Positions 1 through 7,799 are shown, numbered from the stretch's first letter. The stretch: DNA of 12,747 nt from Euperipatoides rowelli (GCA_003024985.2 PXIH01S0003261.1), one strand, 5' to 3'. The notes: a model not told the origin generated them from the sequence alone. Made by a program: numbers and translations.

Positions 1-114
1 AAATAAACTTTTAATTTTAGTAGCCAAACCGGGCTACCATTGTTCATAATATGGTAGCCCAAATTTTTTTTTGGTAGATATGGGCTACAGGGCCACCATG
101 AAATTCGAGCCCTG
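1..114. mobile_element. Right end of a hAT-like non-autonomous DNA transposon (partial)
   Basis: Read on the - strand, the segment ending at 114 starts CAGGGCTCGAATTTC, which matches the CAGGG start common to hAT terminal inverted repeats. Inside it the word GGTAGCCC/GGGCTACC recurs in both orientations, as expected of subterminal transposase-binding repeats. Positions 31-40 and 51-60 form a perfect 10-bp inverted repeat around a 10-nt loop. The next 8 bp (cctaactt, 115-122) would be the target duplication, but the left end lies outside the window, so this cannot be tested here. No coding capacity is visible. The hAT call rests on the terminus sequence only; it could be another TIR element. 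Confidence 0.5.
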
Positions 115-1076
115 CCTAACTTAATCCCACCTTGACCTGATCGATAAAATTTTTAGTATGAAGCATGTGAAATGATCGATTGTATAGGGCATTCAATAGG
201 CCCTAATACTTTTGTGTTTTATGTGCATCCAATATTTTTTATTGGTAGCTGTTAGTGTGACCAGCAAACTGGAGCTCCATTTATTCCAGAAACAACCCAT
301 TTATTACTTCATGGAACATGACTAAATGGGTAGCTACTGTATCTTATTTTTTTTATTTAGTCCTAACTTTCATCCCGTCTTCCAATTAGTATAATAATAG
401 TCTATGCACAGTTTACTATATACTGTCTATATATTATACAGTTTAGTAATTAGAGTAGGGCTCAAATACTCTCCCCCCCCCCCCCAAAAAAAAAAAAAAA
501 TTAGGGGTTATGGAAGTATTTTGGTCCTATCTGGTCCATAGCCTTTGGTACACATATGGGTACCTGAAGAAAACAATTATCCATGTAGTTTAATAGTCTC
601 TCAAAAAGTTTTTTTGTATGATTACTGTGTAAGAGAAGCCAACTAATTTTGCCAGTAATCGTCCATCCACGATCAACTCTTTGAAAAATTGAGGCATAAA
701 CTGGGACGACTAACCAAAATTTCAGGGGTGCAGGGTGAGCCCAAATTTATAGGGGCAGTGTTTGATTGTGAATATTGTAAGTTTTTTTTTTTTTTGTGCA
801 AATTTTTTGATAACCGTTTCTGTATAATGGCGTCTTAGTTTTACTGCCTGTGTTTTTATCAACATAATTTTTTTTTTTTTTAATTTATGGTTAACAAGGA
901 ATACTTACAGTACATGTCTGATCTGGTCTAGAGAAGAAGTAATTGTAGAGATATCTTAAAAAAACCACCAGCTAAAAAGTGATTTTTATGTGTTTATCTA
1001 AGAAAATATTATTGCTGAAAAAAATGATTACCGATTGTGTATAATGTATTCACAATGGCTTTAACTCAAACTTAAA
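115..1076. other. AT-rich spacer, no gene seen
   Basis: No convincing ORF, exon or known repeat was found here. The stretch contains a C13A15 tract (473-500), poly-T runs at 782-795 and 868-881, two TACWGTA words (335, 906), and a GC-richer patch around 720-760 with several GGGG runs whose origin was not recognised. Confidence 0.6.
473..500. repeat. C13A15 homopolymer junction
   Basis: Thirteen C residues (473-485) are followed directly by fifteen A residues (486-500). Such a C-run/A-run pair is unusual in this AT-rich background. It may be the tail of a decayed retroposed sequence or simple slippage. Its length is likely polymorphic and error-prone in sequencing. Confidence 0.9.
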
Positions 1077-1253
1077 GCTTGGCCTTGGCATTAAAAAGTG
1101 TAATTCTGATTACTTGAAAGCTGGAAGGTATCGACATAGGAACCTGGAATTGGATACAATGACTAAAAATTGTTTAATGATGTTGAGAATTTATCGCTAT
1201 TTTAATCCCAAAAAAGGATCATTAAAAAAAAAAGATTGTGTTTATTTTTTAAT

Positions 1254-1480
1254 GGCAGACAGCATTGATGGTTAGGAGATTAATAAAATTGAAGTGATTA
1301 AAAATGGAAATAACAGGAGGAAATCCAGATTAAATAATATAGAAATAGTCAAACAAGAATATAATTTACCAATTATGTATAGCAACATAAGATCTATAGC
1401 TAATAAAACGGATCAAGTTTAATTCTCCCTAGTTAAATATAAACCTGACAAGTGAATTATACGGAGTCATGGATTACAAA
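1254..1480 (+). pseudogene. Endonuclease-domain remnant of the LINE
   Basis: From the ATG at 1254 the frame is open to 1419 apart from one TAG (1275-1277). It carries the block YSNIRSIANKTDQV typical of the start of LINE apurinic-type endonucleases, which nick target DNA before reverse transcription. A TAA at 1420-1422 and a +2 shift break the frame; SLVKYKPD in the next frame continues the domain. The residues expected after it (an IIG-TE-W-type motif) are no longer readable. Most of the remaining endonuclease between about 1480 and 1860 is too decayed, or deleted, to trace. Confidence 0.65.
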
Positions 1481-1865
1481 AGAAAAAAATAGAGGGCGTT
1501 TGATTTTTTTTTTAAAATTCCACGGAAATCTTTGGTGAAAGATTTCTGCGTTAGAAGTACCAGAGCAAAAAAAAAACAAAAAAGTAAATGTACCAAGCAG
1601 CAATGGTTTAATTGGTGCAACTAAAGTGGGATCATCTACATTCTGTGTGTTCATAAATGGTGTTATTGGAAATGAAAGAAAAAAATGCATTGTTTTTTTC
1701 CAGGCAGAACGATTGAGGAATCGTATGATGATACAGTACAATTTTTCTCAAATCTGGCAACTTACATGAACCTTTAGACAGTAATGATATACAGCGGAAT
1801 AGTGGTATTCATGTATTCCACCCGAGTTGTATATGAAAATCAAAAAAGATAAATAGAACCTTTCC

Positions 1866-2440
1866 GTGGCTCCAGATTTAATAGCTGCTTATGTATGGAA
1901 GGAATTCTCACTAGAATTGGCATCACCAATCACTTCAATTAATTAGTCATTGATTACAAACCAGGACAATATATGGAAGAAATTATTCTTAATACTAATA
2001 CCTAAAACNCCTAACATAATAAATCCTAGTCAACTAAGCCACTCTCAATAACATCACCGTTTGGTAAGATATGTGAAAGATATAGCTACTGTATATTCCA
2101 ATATTTTACTAAAGAGATTACACCAAAAATAGACCATTATCAATTTGGAGGAGTACAAAACAGGTCAGCTGGTCAATATTTATCAATATATTTGGATATG
2201 GAAAGCAGAGGCAAGTCGGTCTGTTCCATCATACTGTAATTGATAATCTAAGGCATATGACAATGTTGATCTAGGGCTATTTATGAATAAATAATTGGAT
2301 TAGATCATTCTTAACTGATAGGGAACAGTGTGTAAGGAGTAGCCTAATGGAGAACAAAAAAAATTATGTAGCAAATGGTGTGCCTCAGGGATGTTATAAG
2401 TGGATTAATGTTTGCATTGAGTTGTGACATGACAGTTTCA
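1866..2440 (+). pseudogene. Reverse-transcriptase-domain remnant of the LINE
   Basis: The order of motifs follows CR1/L2/Jockey reverse transcriptases: PD-I-----KEF--ELA-P-T (1872 on), WKK----IPK (1974-2006), a PLSITSPFGKICER-like stretch (about 2037-2075), KIDHYQFGG (2126 on), W-RSFLTDR-QCV (2296-2340) and NGVPQG (2374-2391). At least three frame changes and several stops separate them. After GVPQG only K, then LMFALSCD in another frame, can be followed. The distance from there to the post-catalytic region (about 2490) is too short for an intact palm subdomain, so a deletion removing YxDD is likely. Confidence 0.8.
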
Positions 2441-3059
2441 TATGTAATAATTTACATATACCACAGGAGATTTTTACTACTATAACACAAAAGCCAAAGA
2501 AATTAAAATAGCATTAAATCCAGCAATGAAATTAATTGACTGTCTAATACCAGAAGTTGATTGCATTACAATATTAGGGATATGTATTCAAAACAATTTA
2601 AAAATGGGACAAACATATAAATACCATCATATCAAGGGCAAATAAAATATTTGTTTTATATAGATTAAAAAGGCTCAACGCTAATATTAAAATATTGCTT
2701 ATGGCTTATACAACATACATAAGATCTCGGAGCATTACGCACCTATATGGGTGTCAACAATAAAAATCAAGGAAAGGAAAGTGAGAGGATACAGAAAAGA
2801 TCACTAAGGATAATATTGGGAAACAAGTATATCAGATATTCTAGTGCTTAGAATATAACGACTAAAATTATTATATCTGAGGAGATATGATTTAACTATC
2901 ATTTGCAAAAAAAAAAATTGTGGCATTCCCAAACTACTTGCCATTAACTCACATGGATAGCACTGGGAGAAGCTCTAGAGGAGAATCTAAATACATTAGG
3001 CCAGCAGCAAAAACAGAGATATTCCAACTCCCTTATAATGAACATGATTAGAATGTTAA

Positions 3060-3195
3060 ATAATTTATTTTGTCTTTTGGTTAGTTGTTCATATACTTTA
3101 ACTTGGGCTTTTAACTAAAGAATTATATATTTATACTTTTTGCATTTGTAAAGTTTCTTACATCCAGTAATGGGCTAAGGAAACTAAAAGTAACT
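3060..3195 (+). other. Probable 3' UTR and tail of the LINE
   Basis: Downstream of the last coding remnant (about 3050) a T-rich stretch ends in a block reading GTTTCTTACATCCAGTAA, then TGGGCTAAGGAAACTAAAAG (to about 3189). The final part resembles a decayed GGAAATAAA-type end, as found in several CR1-like elements. No clear polyA tail or target duplication is visible, so the boundary is approximate. Confidence 0.4.
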
Positions 3196-3270
3196 ATGAA
3201 ATTCTTCTGAAGTTTGGTCACGGAAACTGTCGGCTATTTGGCATTGCTGTCTAACAAATCAATTTAATTA

Positions 3271-3560
3271 TTTTTAAACATATTTCTAACATGGGAGGTG
3301 GGAAACTAATAGGGGTGGGGGTTGGTCACTTTTAGAATTTACATAATGCAATTAAAATTGCTAAAGTGAAATTAGGTCATTAGTTTTAGAATCATTTTTG
3401 ATGGGCAGCATTTTATATATTAATTATAGCTCAATGAAGTTATTGTATTCTTAGGTACTATATATTGATTCTTAGGTATTCTTATGTATTCTTAGGTATT
3501 ATAAACGTTTTTAACATAACTTGGGAGGTGAGCAACCATTGGGGGTGGGGGGAGGGGAGC
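3271..3560. repeat. Two diverged copies of a G-rich module
   Basis: Positions 3271-3323 and 3508-3558 align as TTTTTAA(a)CATA...TGGGAGGTG-G-AAC-A-T-GGGGTGGGGG. The copies are about 235 bp apart in direct orientation and differ at many sites, so the duplication is old. Copy 2 has the denser G content (GGGGGTGGGGGGAGGGG, 3541-3557). The family was not recognised. Confidence 0.6.
3447..3498. repeat. 10-bp tandem repeat ATTCTTAGGT
   Basis: Three contiguous 10-bp units begin at 3468, 3478 and 3488 (ATTCTTAGGT, ATTCTTATGT, ATTCTTAGGT). A fourth, separated copy lies at 3447-3457. It sits between the two G-rich modules. This looks like a short minisatellite born by slippage. Confidence 0.8.
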
Positions 3561-3950
3561 ATTTATTTTTCCATCATTTTGACAGCTTTTAATCTAGTAT
3601 TAGAATAAAAACTAATAAACAGTACATGTATTTAACTTATTTTTTAATTACTGCAATATTACATTCAAGACAGAATTAAATACAGTACAAATGATTTAAT
3701 CTTTTTCCTATGCTATGCAAATTAACTTTGAGCTGCTTAAAATGGTAGCAAGGATATAGAATACAGAAAGTATCTACTGTATTTTAATAACTTTGGACAA
3801 GGTCCATACATTATGAAAAGAAGCAATTTGTGACATTCAAATTTGCGTTATCTTGTAGACAGTAGAAATGAGCTCTCGATCATAGTCTTGATATTCCAGA
3901 TTGCCTTCTTGGTCTTGAGCTCGACATTTACAATATAATTCATTTCTAAA

Positions 3951-3985
3951 GTTTTTTTTTTTTTTTTGTGTGCAAAAAAAAAACA
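3951..3985. repeat. Poly-T/poly-A inverted repeat
   Basis: G followed by T16 (3952-3967), the spacer GTGTGC, and A10 (3974-3983) can fold into a hairpin of up to ten A-T pairs. This may be a chance pairing of two homopolymers or the remains of head-to-head retroposed tails. Confidence 0.7.
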
Positions 3986-4181
3986 GGTATTGTGGAATTG
4001 GTGTTTAAATATTTTCAAATGGAAAATGTTAGCAATAAATATTTTGCTGCATGTTCAAACAGCAGCGGAATCTTAAGTGAGACATTTGGATTTAATCACT
4101 ACTAAAAAGGGTTTTTAAACAGTGAGTTCTTGATGAGAACTCATAGAGAAATGCAGAGGGATGAATTTTTATGTCATACTC

Positions 4182-4400
4182 TGTATAAAATTTAACTCTG
4201 CTTTACAAAGTGAGAATGAAATATTTTTATTTAATGTATGGTTGCCCATTTTCAGTGAAATAAGTTCTGTATTTTTTGTTTTTATAAATTTTAGAAGGCT
4301 GCTGTGCAGTGAAATCTTTTGAATAAATATTTGTTTAAAATTTTTATAAAAAGTAGGCTGCTTTACAGTGTTTGAATGATTTTTTTTTATAAATTTTAAC
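4182..4400. repeat. Degenerate tandem module, three copies plus a partial fourth
   Basis: Three blocks share TATAAA followed by a GGCTGCTTTACAGTG-like core and then GAATGA or GAATAA. They lie at 4182-4220 (CTCTGCTTTACAAAGTGAGA), 4279-4326 (GGCTGCTGTGCAGTGAAATC) and 4341-4380 (GGCTGCTTTACAGTGTTTGA). A fourth TTTTTATAAATTTTA start appears at 4385-4399. Spacing is irregular (about 97 and 62 bp), so this is an old, decayed tandem duplication. The - strand open frame across it (4169-4402) shows no coding character. Confidence 0.6.
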
Positions 4401-4489
4401 AATACTCTAGTCTTGACCTCGGTCTTGGTGTCTTTGGTCTTGATAGGCTCTGGCTATCAAACTGAATAGTTAACGTAAGTCAGGGATTT

Positions 4490-4640
4490 AAGGCACAGCT
4501 CCAGCGATCTAGGCTGTTGGCTGCCAGAGCTTGTACATATAAGGGGTCGTAGGTTCAATTCTGGGAGCCGCTGTATGGAAAATGGAAAATTTTCTTTAGA
4601 CGTCTATACGCACCGGGGATTTTTCTATGTCTATTTCTCT
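4490..4640 (+). mobile_element. tRNA-derived SINE candidate (head plus short body)
   Basis: The B box GGTTCAATTCT (4552-4562) matches the pol III consensus GGTTCRANNCC closely. A GATCTAGGCTG stretch at 4506-4516, about 45 bp upstream, sits where a tRNA A box would be. CAGCTCC (4496-4502) and GGAGCCG (4564-4570) pair at six of seven positions like an acceptor stem, 75 nt end to end. The T-stem pairing is poor and no clean anticodon arm was built, so this is not a working tRNA. The body after 4571 is unrecognised and the 3' end is a guess; no terminal simple repeat or target duplication was found. Confidence 0.5.
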
Positions 4641-4799
4641 TAGAATCTGTTTGATCAGTGCAATATTGGATTTTTCCCCGACCTTGGAACAAAAAGGATT
4701 TAAGATTCCTGCACATCTGAACTTGTGTATACTGCATGTCGAAATGGTAAAAAAATTGATTTAAAAAACCTATCTTCATAGTGAAATAAATATTTAATT

Positions 4800-5400
4800 T
4801 TTCTTTTGATTGCAATTAAATTATTTTGATAACCATGAGCCGAATAATAGTTACTGTAAAAGAATTTAAATTTTAGTGTGAATGTAAACTAATTTTGAAC
4901 CTCGGAGTTACACTGTAGATAAATTACCTAGAGTTTAATGATCCATTTTTCAAACCTAAAAATGAGTATAGCTCCAATTAGGAGTTCTGTCAGTTAAAAA
5001 GAAATGATATGGATGCATAAAAAAGTTTGTAATATAGTGGATTCTACATGCTGTTTCAGTTCAGTTTCTCATTTAAACTAGTAAATTTTGAATAATAACA
5101 CATTATCGTTTAAAAATATAACTTTATTTTAAAAATTTACTAATTTTATTTTCTGAACTCTTTTTACATATAATTTTTTTATACAAATAGAAAATTTGAA
5201 GGCTTAAGTATAAATTACATTTTGTCTTTTTTTTTTTTTTTTTTAAAGGAATGAGATCCATCATAGACAGACAGACAGTAATATTGCATTTTTATAAATG
5301 GAATGTTTCCATTCTTACCTTATAATATATAATACTTAAATATAAATAATCTTTCTATACAGCCAGTAAAACTAAATAATTTCATCACAGTCAATTTTAG
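4800..5400. other. AT-rich spacer, no gene seen
   Basis: Only simple sequence was recognised: T18 at 5227-5244 and an (ACAG)n patch at about 5264-5278. A TTTATT at 5123-5128 (AATAAA on the - strand) could serve as a poly(A) signal for the terminal-exon candidate at 5425-5535, but such words are frequent in this composition. Confidence 0.5.
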
Positions 5401-5424
5401 GCTAGGTTCAATGGGCTCCAGAAT

Positions 5425-5535
5425 TCACGTATGGTAAGTACTATTGCTTGGTGCAGTAGGCTGTTGAGTTGGCACAAATATAATAGTTCTATTGTTAGGG
5501 AGAATTTTACTTTCAGGAATGTAGAAGAAATATAA
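5425..5535 (-). CDS. Candidate terminal exon (36 codons plus stop), unknown protein
   Basis: On the - strand a pyrimidine-rich acceptor (CTTTTATTATTTTCAG) ends at 5536, and a phase-0 frame runs from 5535 to a TGA at 5427-5425. The peptide begins LYFFYIPESKILPNN, has a Pro/Gln/Thr-rich middle (VPTQQPTAP) and ends SNSTYHT. Two N-glycosylation sequons (NRT, NST) are present. Composition is less AT-driven than chance frames nearby. No family was recognised. Its phase fits the donor of the hydrophobic exon at 11214. A + strand GTAAGTACT lies inside the same stretch, so the coding strand is not certain. No transcript evidence exists here. Confidence 0.35.
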   Translation of the reverse strand, partial: LYFFYIPESKILPNNRTIIFVPTQQPTAPSNSTYHT

Positions 5536-5860
5536 CTGAAAATAATAAAAGATAATCACTCACAACTTTAACATGAGAGTAAAATGAAGACATTTGTTTA
5601 ACAGTGCAATAGAATTTAATTGAAATACTTTTGCTAAATAAATATTAAAAGTAAACTATTATAAATAAGTTATCAGAATAGGTCATTTAAATAACTTCAA
5701 AAATTTATTTTCATTAAAAGATGTCCATTGGAAATTTTTTGTGCCAAAATTTCTAAAGTAAGTACCGGTACCATATTACAGTGTAAATTCTAGGAAAATT
5801 CCATTATAATTTTCTAAGCAATTTTTATATGTAGTTTCCTCAACAATTAGCCTGGGTAAA

Positions 5861-5876
5861 ATATATATATATATAT
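5861..5876. repeat. (AT)8 microsatellite
   Basis: Eight perfect AT units run directly into TACAGTATGTACTGG and a second ATATATACAGTATATATTT (to about 5909), giving a short AT/TACAGTA cluster. Confidence 0.9.
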
Positions 5877-5948
5877 ACAGTATGTACTGGATATATACAG
5901 TATATATTTAAGGAGACATTAATTTTAAATTTACAATTTTTTTGATTA

Positions 5949-6008
5949 TTATACAAGATGGTAGGTGTTCTCCTCTGAGGATGTTGCAGATTGAATTGTT
6001 TCAATTTT
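5949..6008 (-). CDS. Candidate alternative terminal exon (19 codons plus stop), unknown protein
   Basis: A good - strand acceptor (TTGTTATTTTCAACAG, ending at 6009) is followed by a phase-0 frame from 6008 to a TAA at 5951-5949. The peptide is KIETIQSATSSEENTYHLV. It is polar and acidic, plausible as a cytoplasmic or secreted C-terminus. It lies about 415 bp upstream (in transcript sense) of the 5425-5535 candidate, starts in the same phase, and both end with a TYH-containing tail (NTYHLV versus STYHT). The two could be alternative last exons. TTTATT at 5704-5709 gives an AATAAA about 240 bp downstream. The short length makes chance occurrence a real possibility. Confidence 0.3.
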   Translation of the reverse strand, partial: KIETIQSATSSEENTYHLV

Positions 6009-6076
6009 CTGTTGAAAATAACAAATATACAGTATGTCAAAGATATATAATACAATATATACTGTATGTACAGTAC

Positions 6077-6193
6077 CTTGGGGTCTATTCCGATTAAAGC
6101 TTTTGCTGTAATTACAATTTAATGGCATTCCAGGGAGTTGTAACACATCAATATTTTTCCATTTTTCTGGATAAAATAAGGTGATTAACAAGC
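6077..6193 (-). CDS. Candidate internal exon, unknown protein
   Basis: The - strand stretch from an acceptor-like CTACTTGCCAG (AG at 6095-6094 plus 100, i.e. 6195-6194) to a donor-like CAAG/GTACTG (exon end 6077) keeps one frame open. It includes LLITLFYPEKWKNIDVLQLP and then GMPLNCNYSKSFNRNRPQ. The frame stays open further upstream to a TAG at 6287-6285, so the exon could begin at 6284. It enters and leaves in phase 1, which does not join productively to the two terminal-exon candidates. Sequence quality as a protein is reasonable, but no family was recognised, and it may be an unrelated fragment. Confidence 0.2.
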
Positions 6194-6340
6194 CTGGCAA
6201 GTAGCATGTACCTTTCTTATTAATTTTGCCAAGATGTTCAGAATGTCTATAAGAACGTTCATAGATTTTTGATATTCGGTAGGGCTATTATGGAATAGCT
6301 TCTTTCTTGGACAAAAGAATTCAAATTTTGTGTCAAAATA

Positions 6341-6547
6341 ATGATCTTGCAAAGTGTTTCATTTGTGCTAACAGTGTTCCACTTTATTTTTACAATAATG
6401 GTAAATGATGAAAGCAGGGAAATTGAGGAAACACTTAAAATTCAGGATATCATAAAACAGGAAAGGAAAACCTTCCGTAACTTATTTCAATTTTTGGATG
6501 TTTCAGCTGCCACTGAATTCCTCCAAGTGTTCTATTGTTATGTATAA
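6341..6547 (+). CDS. 68-codon ORF with hydrophobic N-terminus, hypothetical
   Basis: ATG to TAA is uninterrupted over 68 codons. Residues 1-20 (MILQSVSFVLTVFHFIFTIM) are hydrophobic, like a signal peptide or anchor. They are followed by a charged, probably helical stretch (VNDESREIEETLKIQDIIKQ, then ERKTFRNLF) and a C-terminus containing VSAATEFLQVFYCYV. For this AT-rich background the Glu/Lys/Asp content is higher than in neighbouring chance frames. No homologous family was recognised and no promoter was identified. It could be a small secreted protein, an exon whose borders differ from the ORF, or chance. Confidence 0.2.
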   Translation: MILQSVSFVLTVFHFIFTIMVNDESREIEETLKIQDIIKQERKTFRNLFQFLDVSAATEFLQVFYCYV

Positions 6548-7376
6548 CTTTAAAAGTAAAACATTAAAAGTTATTAGAACGAGGGAGGGGGGGATAAATC
6601 TCATTAATATCTGTCGATGAGAAACATTTCCAGTGGTAATGAGATTAAAAGTGTATATTCTTTCAAAATGATTTAACAGTCCCTTGCAACATTAGCAGAA
6701 CAAATAATTTTTTCATGCAATCATCTGACCATAGTACAATATTCACATATTAACTAATCTTTAGTCATACATTCATTTTTATAAGCTATATTGGAAAATT
6801 ATGCCTGGGTTTTGTGGCCATCTTGATGCAATAAATCTAAAAAATTATCACGAGAATTCAAATATTAATTAAAAATTTCCAAATAAGAAGTAATAATAGA
6901 GATAAGAAAAGTCAATAAAATTAATTACATTATAGAGATAATATGCATTGGTTCATGGTGTTGGAAACCTGTTGATCATAACCCATAAAGGCAAACTTTC
7001 AAAATGGTGGGGGAAGAAATTTTGGTTTAATTTTCGATGGTGAAAATTTTGAATTTATATTTCTCATGAAAAATTTCCTAATTTTCAAATAGCTGTGATT
7101 AATGAATCTTTCCTTATATGAAGGAAATGTGTAATTTTTTTTTTAAATTTTACTTGAATATAAAAATAGTATACTGTTGCAAAGGATATTAAAAAAAGGT
7201 AGATTAACTATTATAAAAATTGCAATTAATTTTGGTCTATTCTAATTTGCTCTGTTTGAGGCATCACAAGGGATGATTACTCAAAATCACACCCAAAAAA
7301 TATAACTTAAGCAATTGTTTGCTATTACTAGAAAGATTAGCTAATATTAGAAGATATCAACGTTCATAACGACATT
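6548..7376. other. AT-rich spacer, no gene seen
   Basis: A G-rich word (GAGGGAGGGGGGGATAA, 6582-6598) and homopolymer runs are present. No ORF, repeat family or exon with convincing borders was found before the hAT element. Confidence 0.6.
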
Positions 7377-7384
7377 GTCTATAG
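7377..7384. repeat. Left target-site duplication of the hAT MITE
   Basis: GTCTATAG directly precedes the CAGGGATTTCC terminus and matches TTCTATAG (7800-7807) after the right terminus at seven of eight positions. Eight bases is the hAT duplication length. Confidence 0.85.
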
Positions 7385-7799
7385 CAGGGATTTCCAACCC
7401 TGTACACAGGCACCATGGTGAACGACGACCAATTTGTGTGTGCCCGCTGCTGTTCGACCACGAAATGAAAGCTTGTCCTTGCTAACTTGGTAGCACCCGG
7501 ATCCCATTGATTTAAATTGTGAGTGGTTAGGCAACCTATTTTATCCAGTTGTTTTCTTGTAAATCGACTTAATTCCATATTTTGTGCCAAGTTAACGCGA
7601 ACGAACTTGAGTGCAATACACACAGACGTCCGAATTGAGTAGTGGTGGGGATAATTAGAAAATTTTCTAAACACAGGCGATACAATCCAGAGTCTACACT
7701 TTTTTGACATTGCGCATATATTTTCGTCATTACCGAAAATATAGATGGTGCCCGCTGCCTGCCGGTATTTTAGGTTGTGCTCTAGGTTGGGAACCCCTG
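7385..7799. mobile_element. Complete non-autonomous hAT transposon (MITE), 415 bp
   Basis: The left end reads CAGGGATTTCCAACCCT and the right end, on the - strand, reads CAGGGGTTCCCAACCTAG, giving imperfect terminal inverted repeats of about 17 bp with the hAT CAGGG start. An 8-bp duplication flanks them. TGCCCGCTGC occurs twice in direct orientation (7441-7450 and 7749-7758), and GGCACCAT appears near both ends in inverted orientation, as subterminal repeats. CACCATGGTG (7411-7420) is a perfect palindrome. The element is clearly richer in GC than its flanks. There is no transposase, so it would have depended on an autonomous relative. The open frame on the - strand across it (7357-7833) is incidental. 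Confidence 0.9.

Larger units (their letters stand above)
1077..3195 (+). mobile_element. Decayed CR1/L2/Jockey-like non-LTR retrotransposon (LINE)
   Basis: Fragments of a LINE polyprotein appear in order in shifting + frames. Around 1254-1419 an almost open stretch ends in YSNIRSIANKTDQV (1378-1419), the 'N-RS--NK-D' block near the N-terminus of an AP-type endonuclease; after a frameshift SLVKYKPD follows (1425-1448). The reverse transcriptase gives PDLIAAYVWKEFSLELASPI (from 1872), IWKKLFLILIPK (1971-2006), KIDHYQFGG (about 2126), SFLTDREQCVR (about 2305-2337) and NGVPQG (2374-2391). The YxDD catalytic block expected next is not recognisable. The C-terminal region (about 2560-3060) keeps ILGICIQNNLK, LYRLKRLNANIK and other conserved-looking stretches. 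Many stops and frameshifts show it is dead. Outer limits are estimates; one N lies at 2009. Confidence 0.85.
3883..4450. repeat. Segment bracketed by CTTGGTCTTGA-rich patches
   Basis: Similar patches rich in GTCTTG words lie at 3883-3924 (CTTCTTGGTCTTGAGCTCGA) and 4411-4447 (TCTTGACCTCGGTCTTGGTG, then TCTTTGGTCTTGATAGG). Both are richer in GC than their surroundings and share CTTGGTCTTGA or TTGGTCTTGA. They may be two pieces of one dispersed repeat, or the edges of an insertion of about 560 bp. The family was not recognised. Confidence 0.4.

Noticed and set aside
720-760. GC-richer patch with CAGGGG and GGGGCAG words as a transposon end
   Set aside because: No inverted partner or target duplication was found nearby.
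1457-1741. 94-codon - strand open frame
   Set aside because: It is antisense to the decayed LINE and consists mostly of Phe/Lys runs from A/T homopolymers.
3521-3558. Canonical G-quadruplex
   Set aside because: Only three G-runs of three or more lie close together; the fourth needs a loop of about 15 nt, beyond the usual limit.
4169-4402. 77-codon - strand frame
   Set aside because: It is the shadow of a degenerate tandem repeat and poly-T tracts; no coding signature.
4496-4570. Functional tRNA gene
   Set aside because: The T stem pairs poorly, no clean anticodon stem can be built and the acceptor has a mismatch, so a SINE head is a better fit.
4555-4815. 86-codon - strand open frame
   Set aside because: It overlaps the SINE candidate in antisense and has no recognisable motif.
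5411-5434. + strand mini-exon ending in a consensus TATG/GTAAGT donor
   Set aside because: It would be only about 24 nt long and lies inside the better-supported - strand candidate; kept as a caution about strand.
5840-6200. Long - strand frames of 71 and 83 codons
   Set aside because: Both run into the (AT)n/TACAGTA simple sequence, giving Tyr/Ile runs; only the sub-stretches at 5949-6008 and 6077-6193 with splice-like borders were kept, at low confidence.
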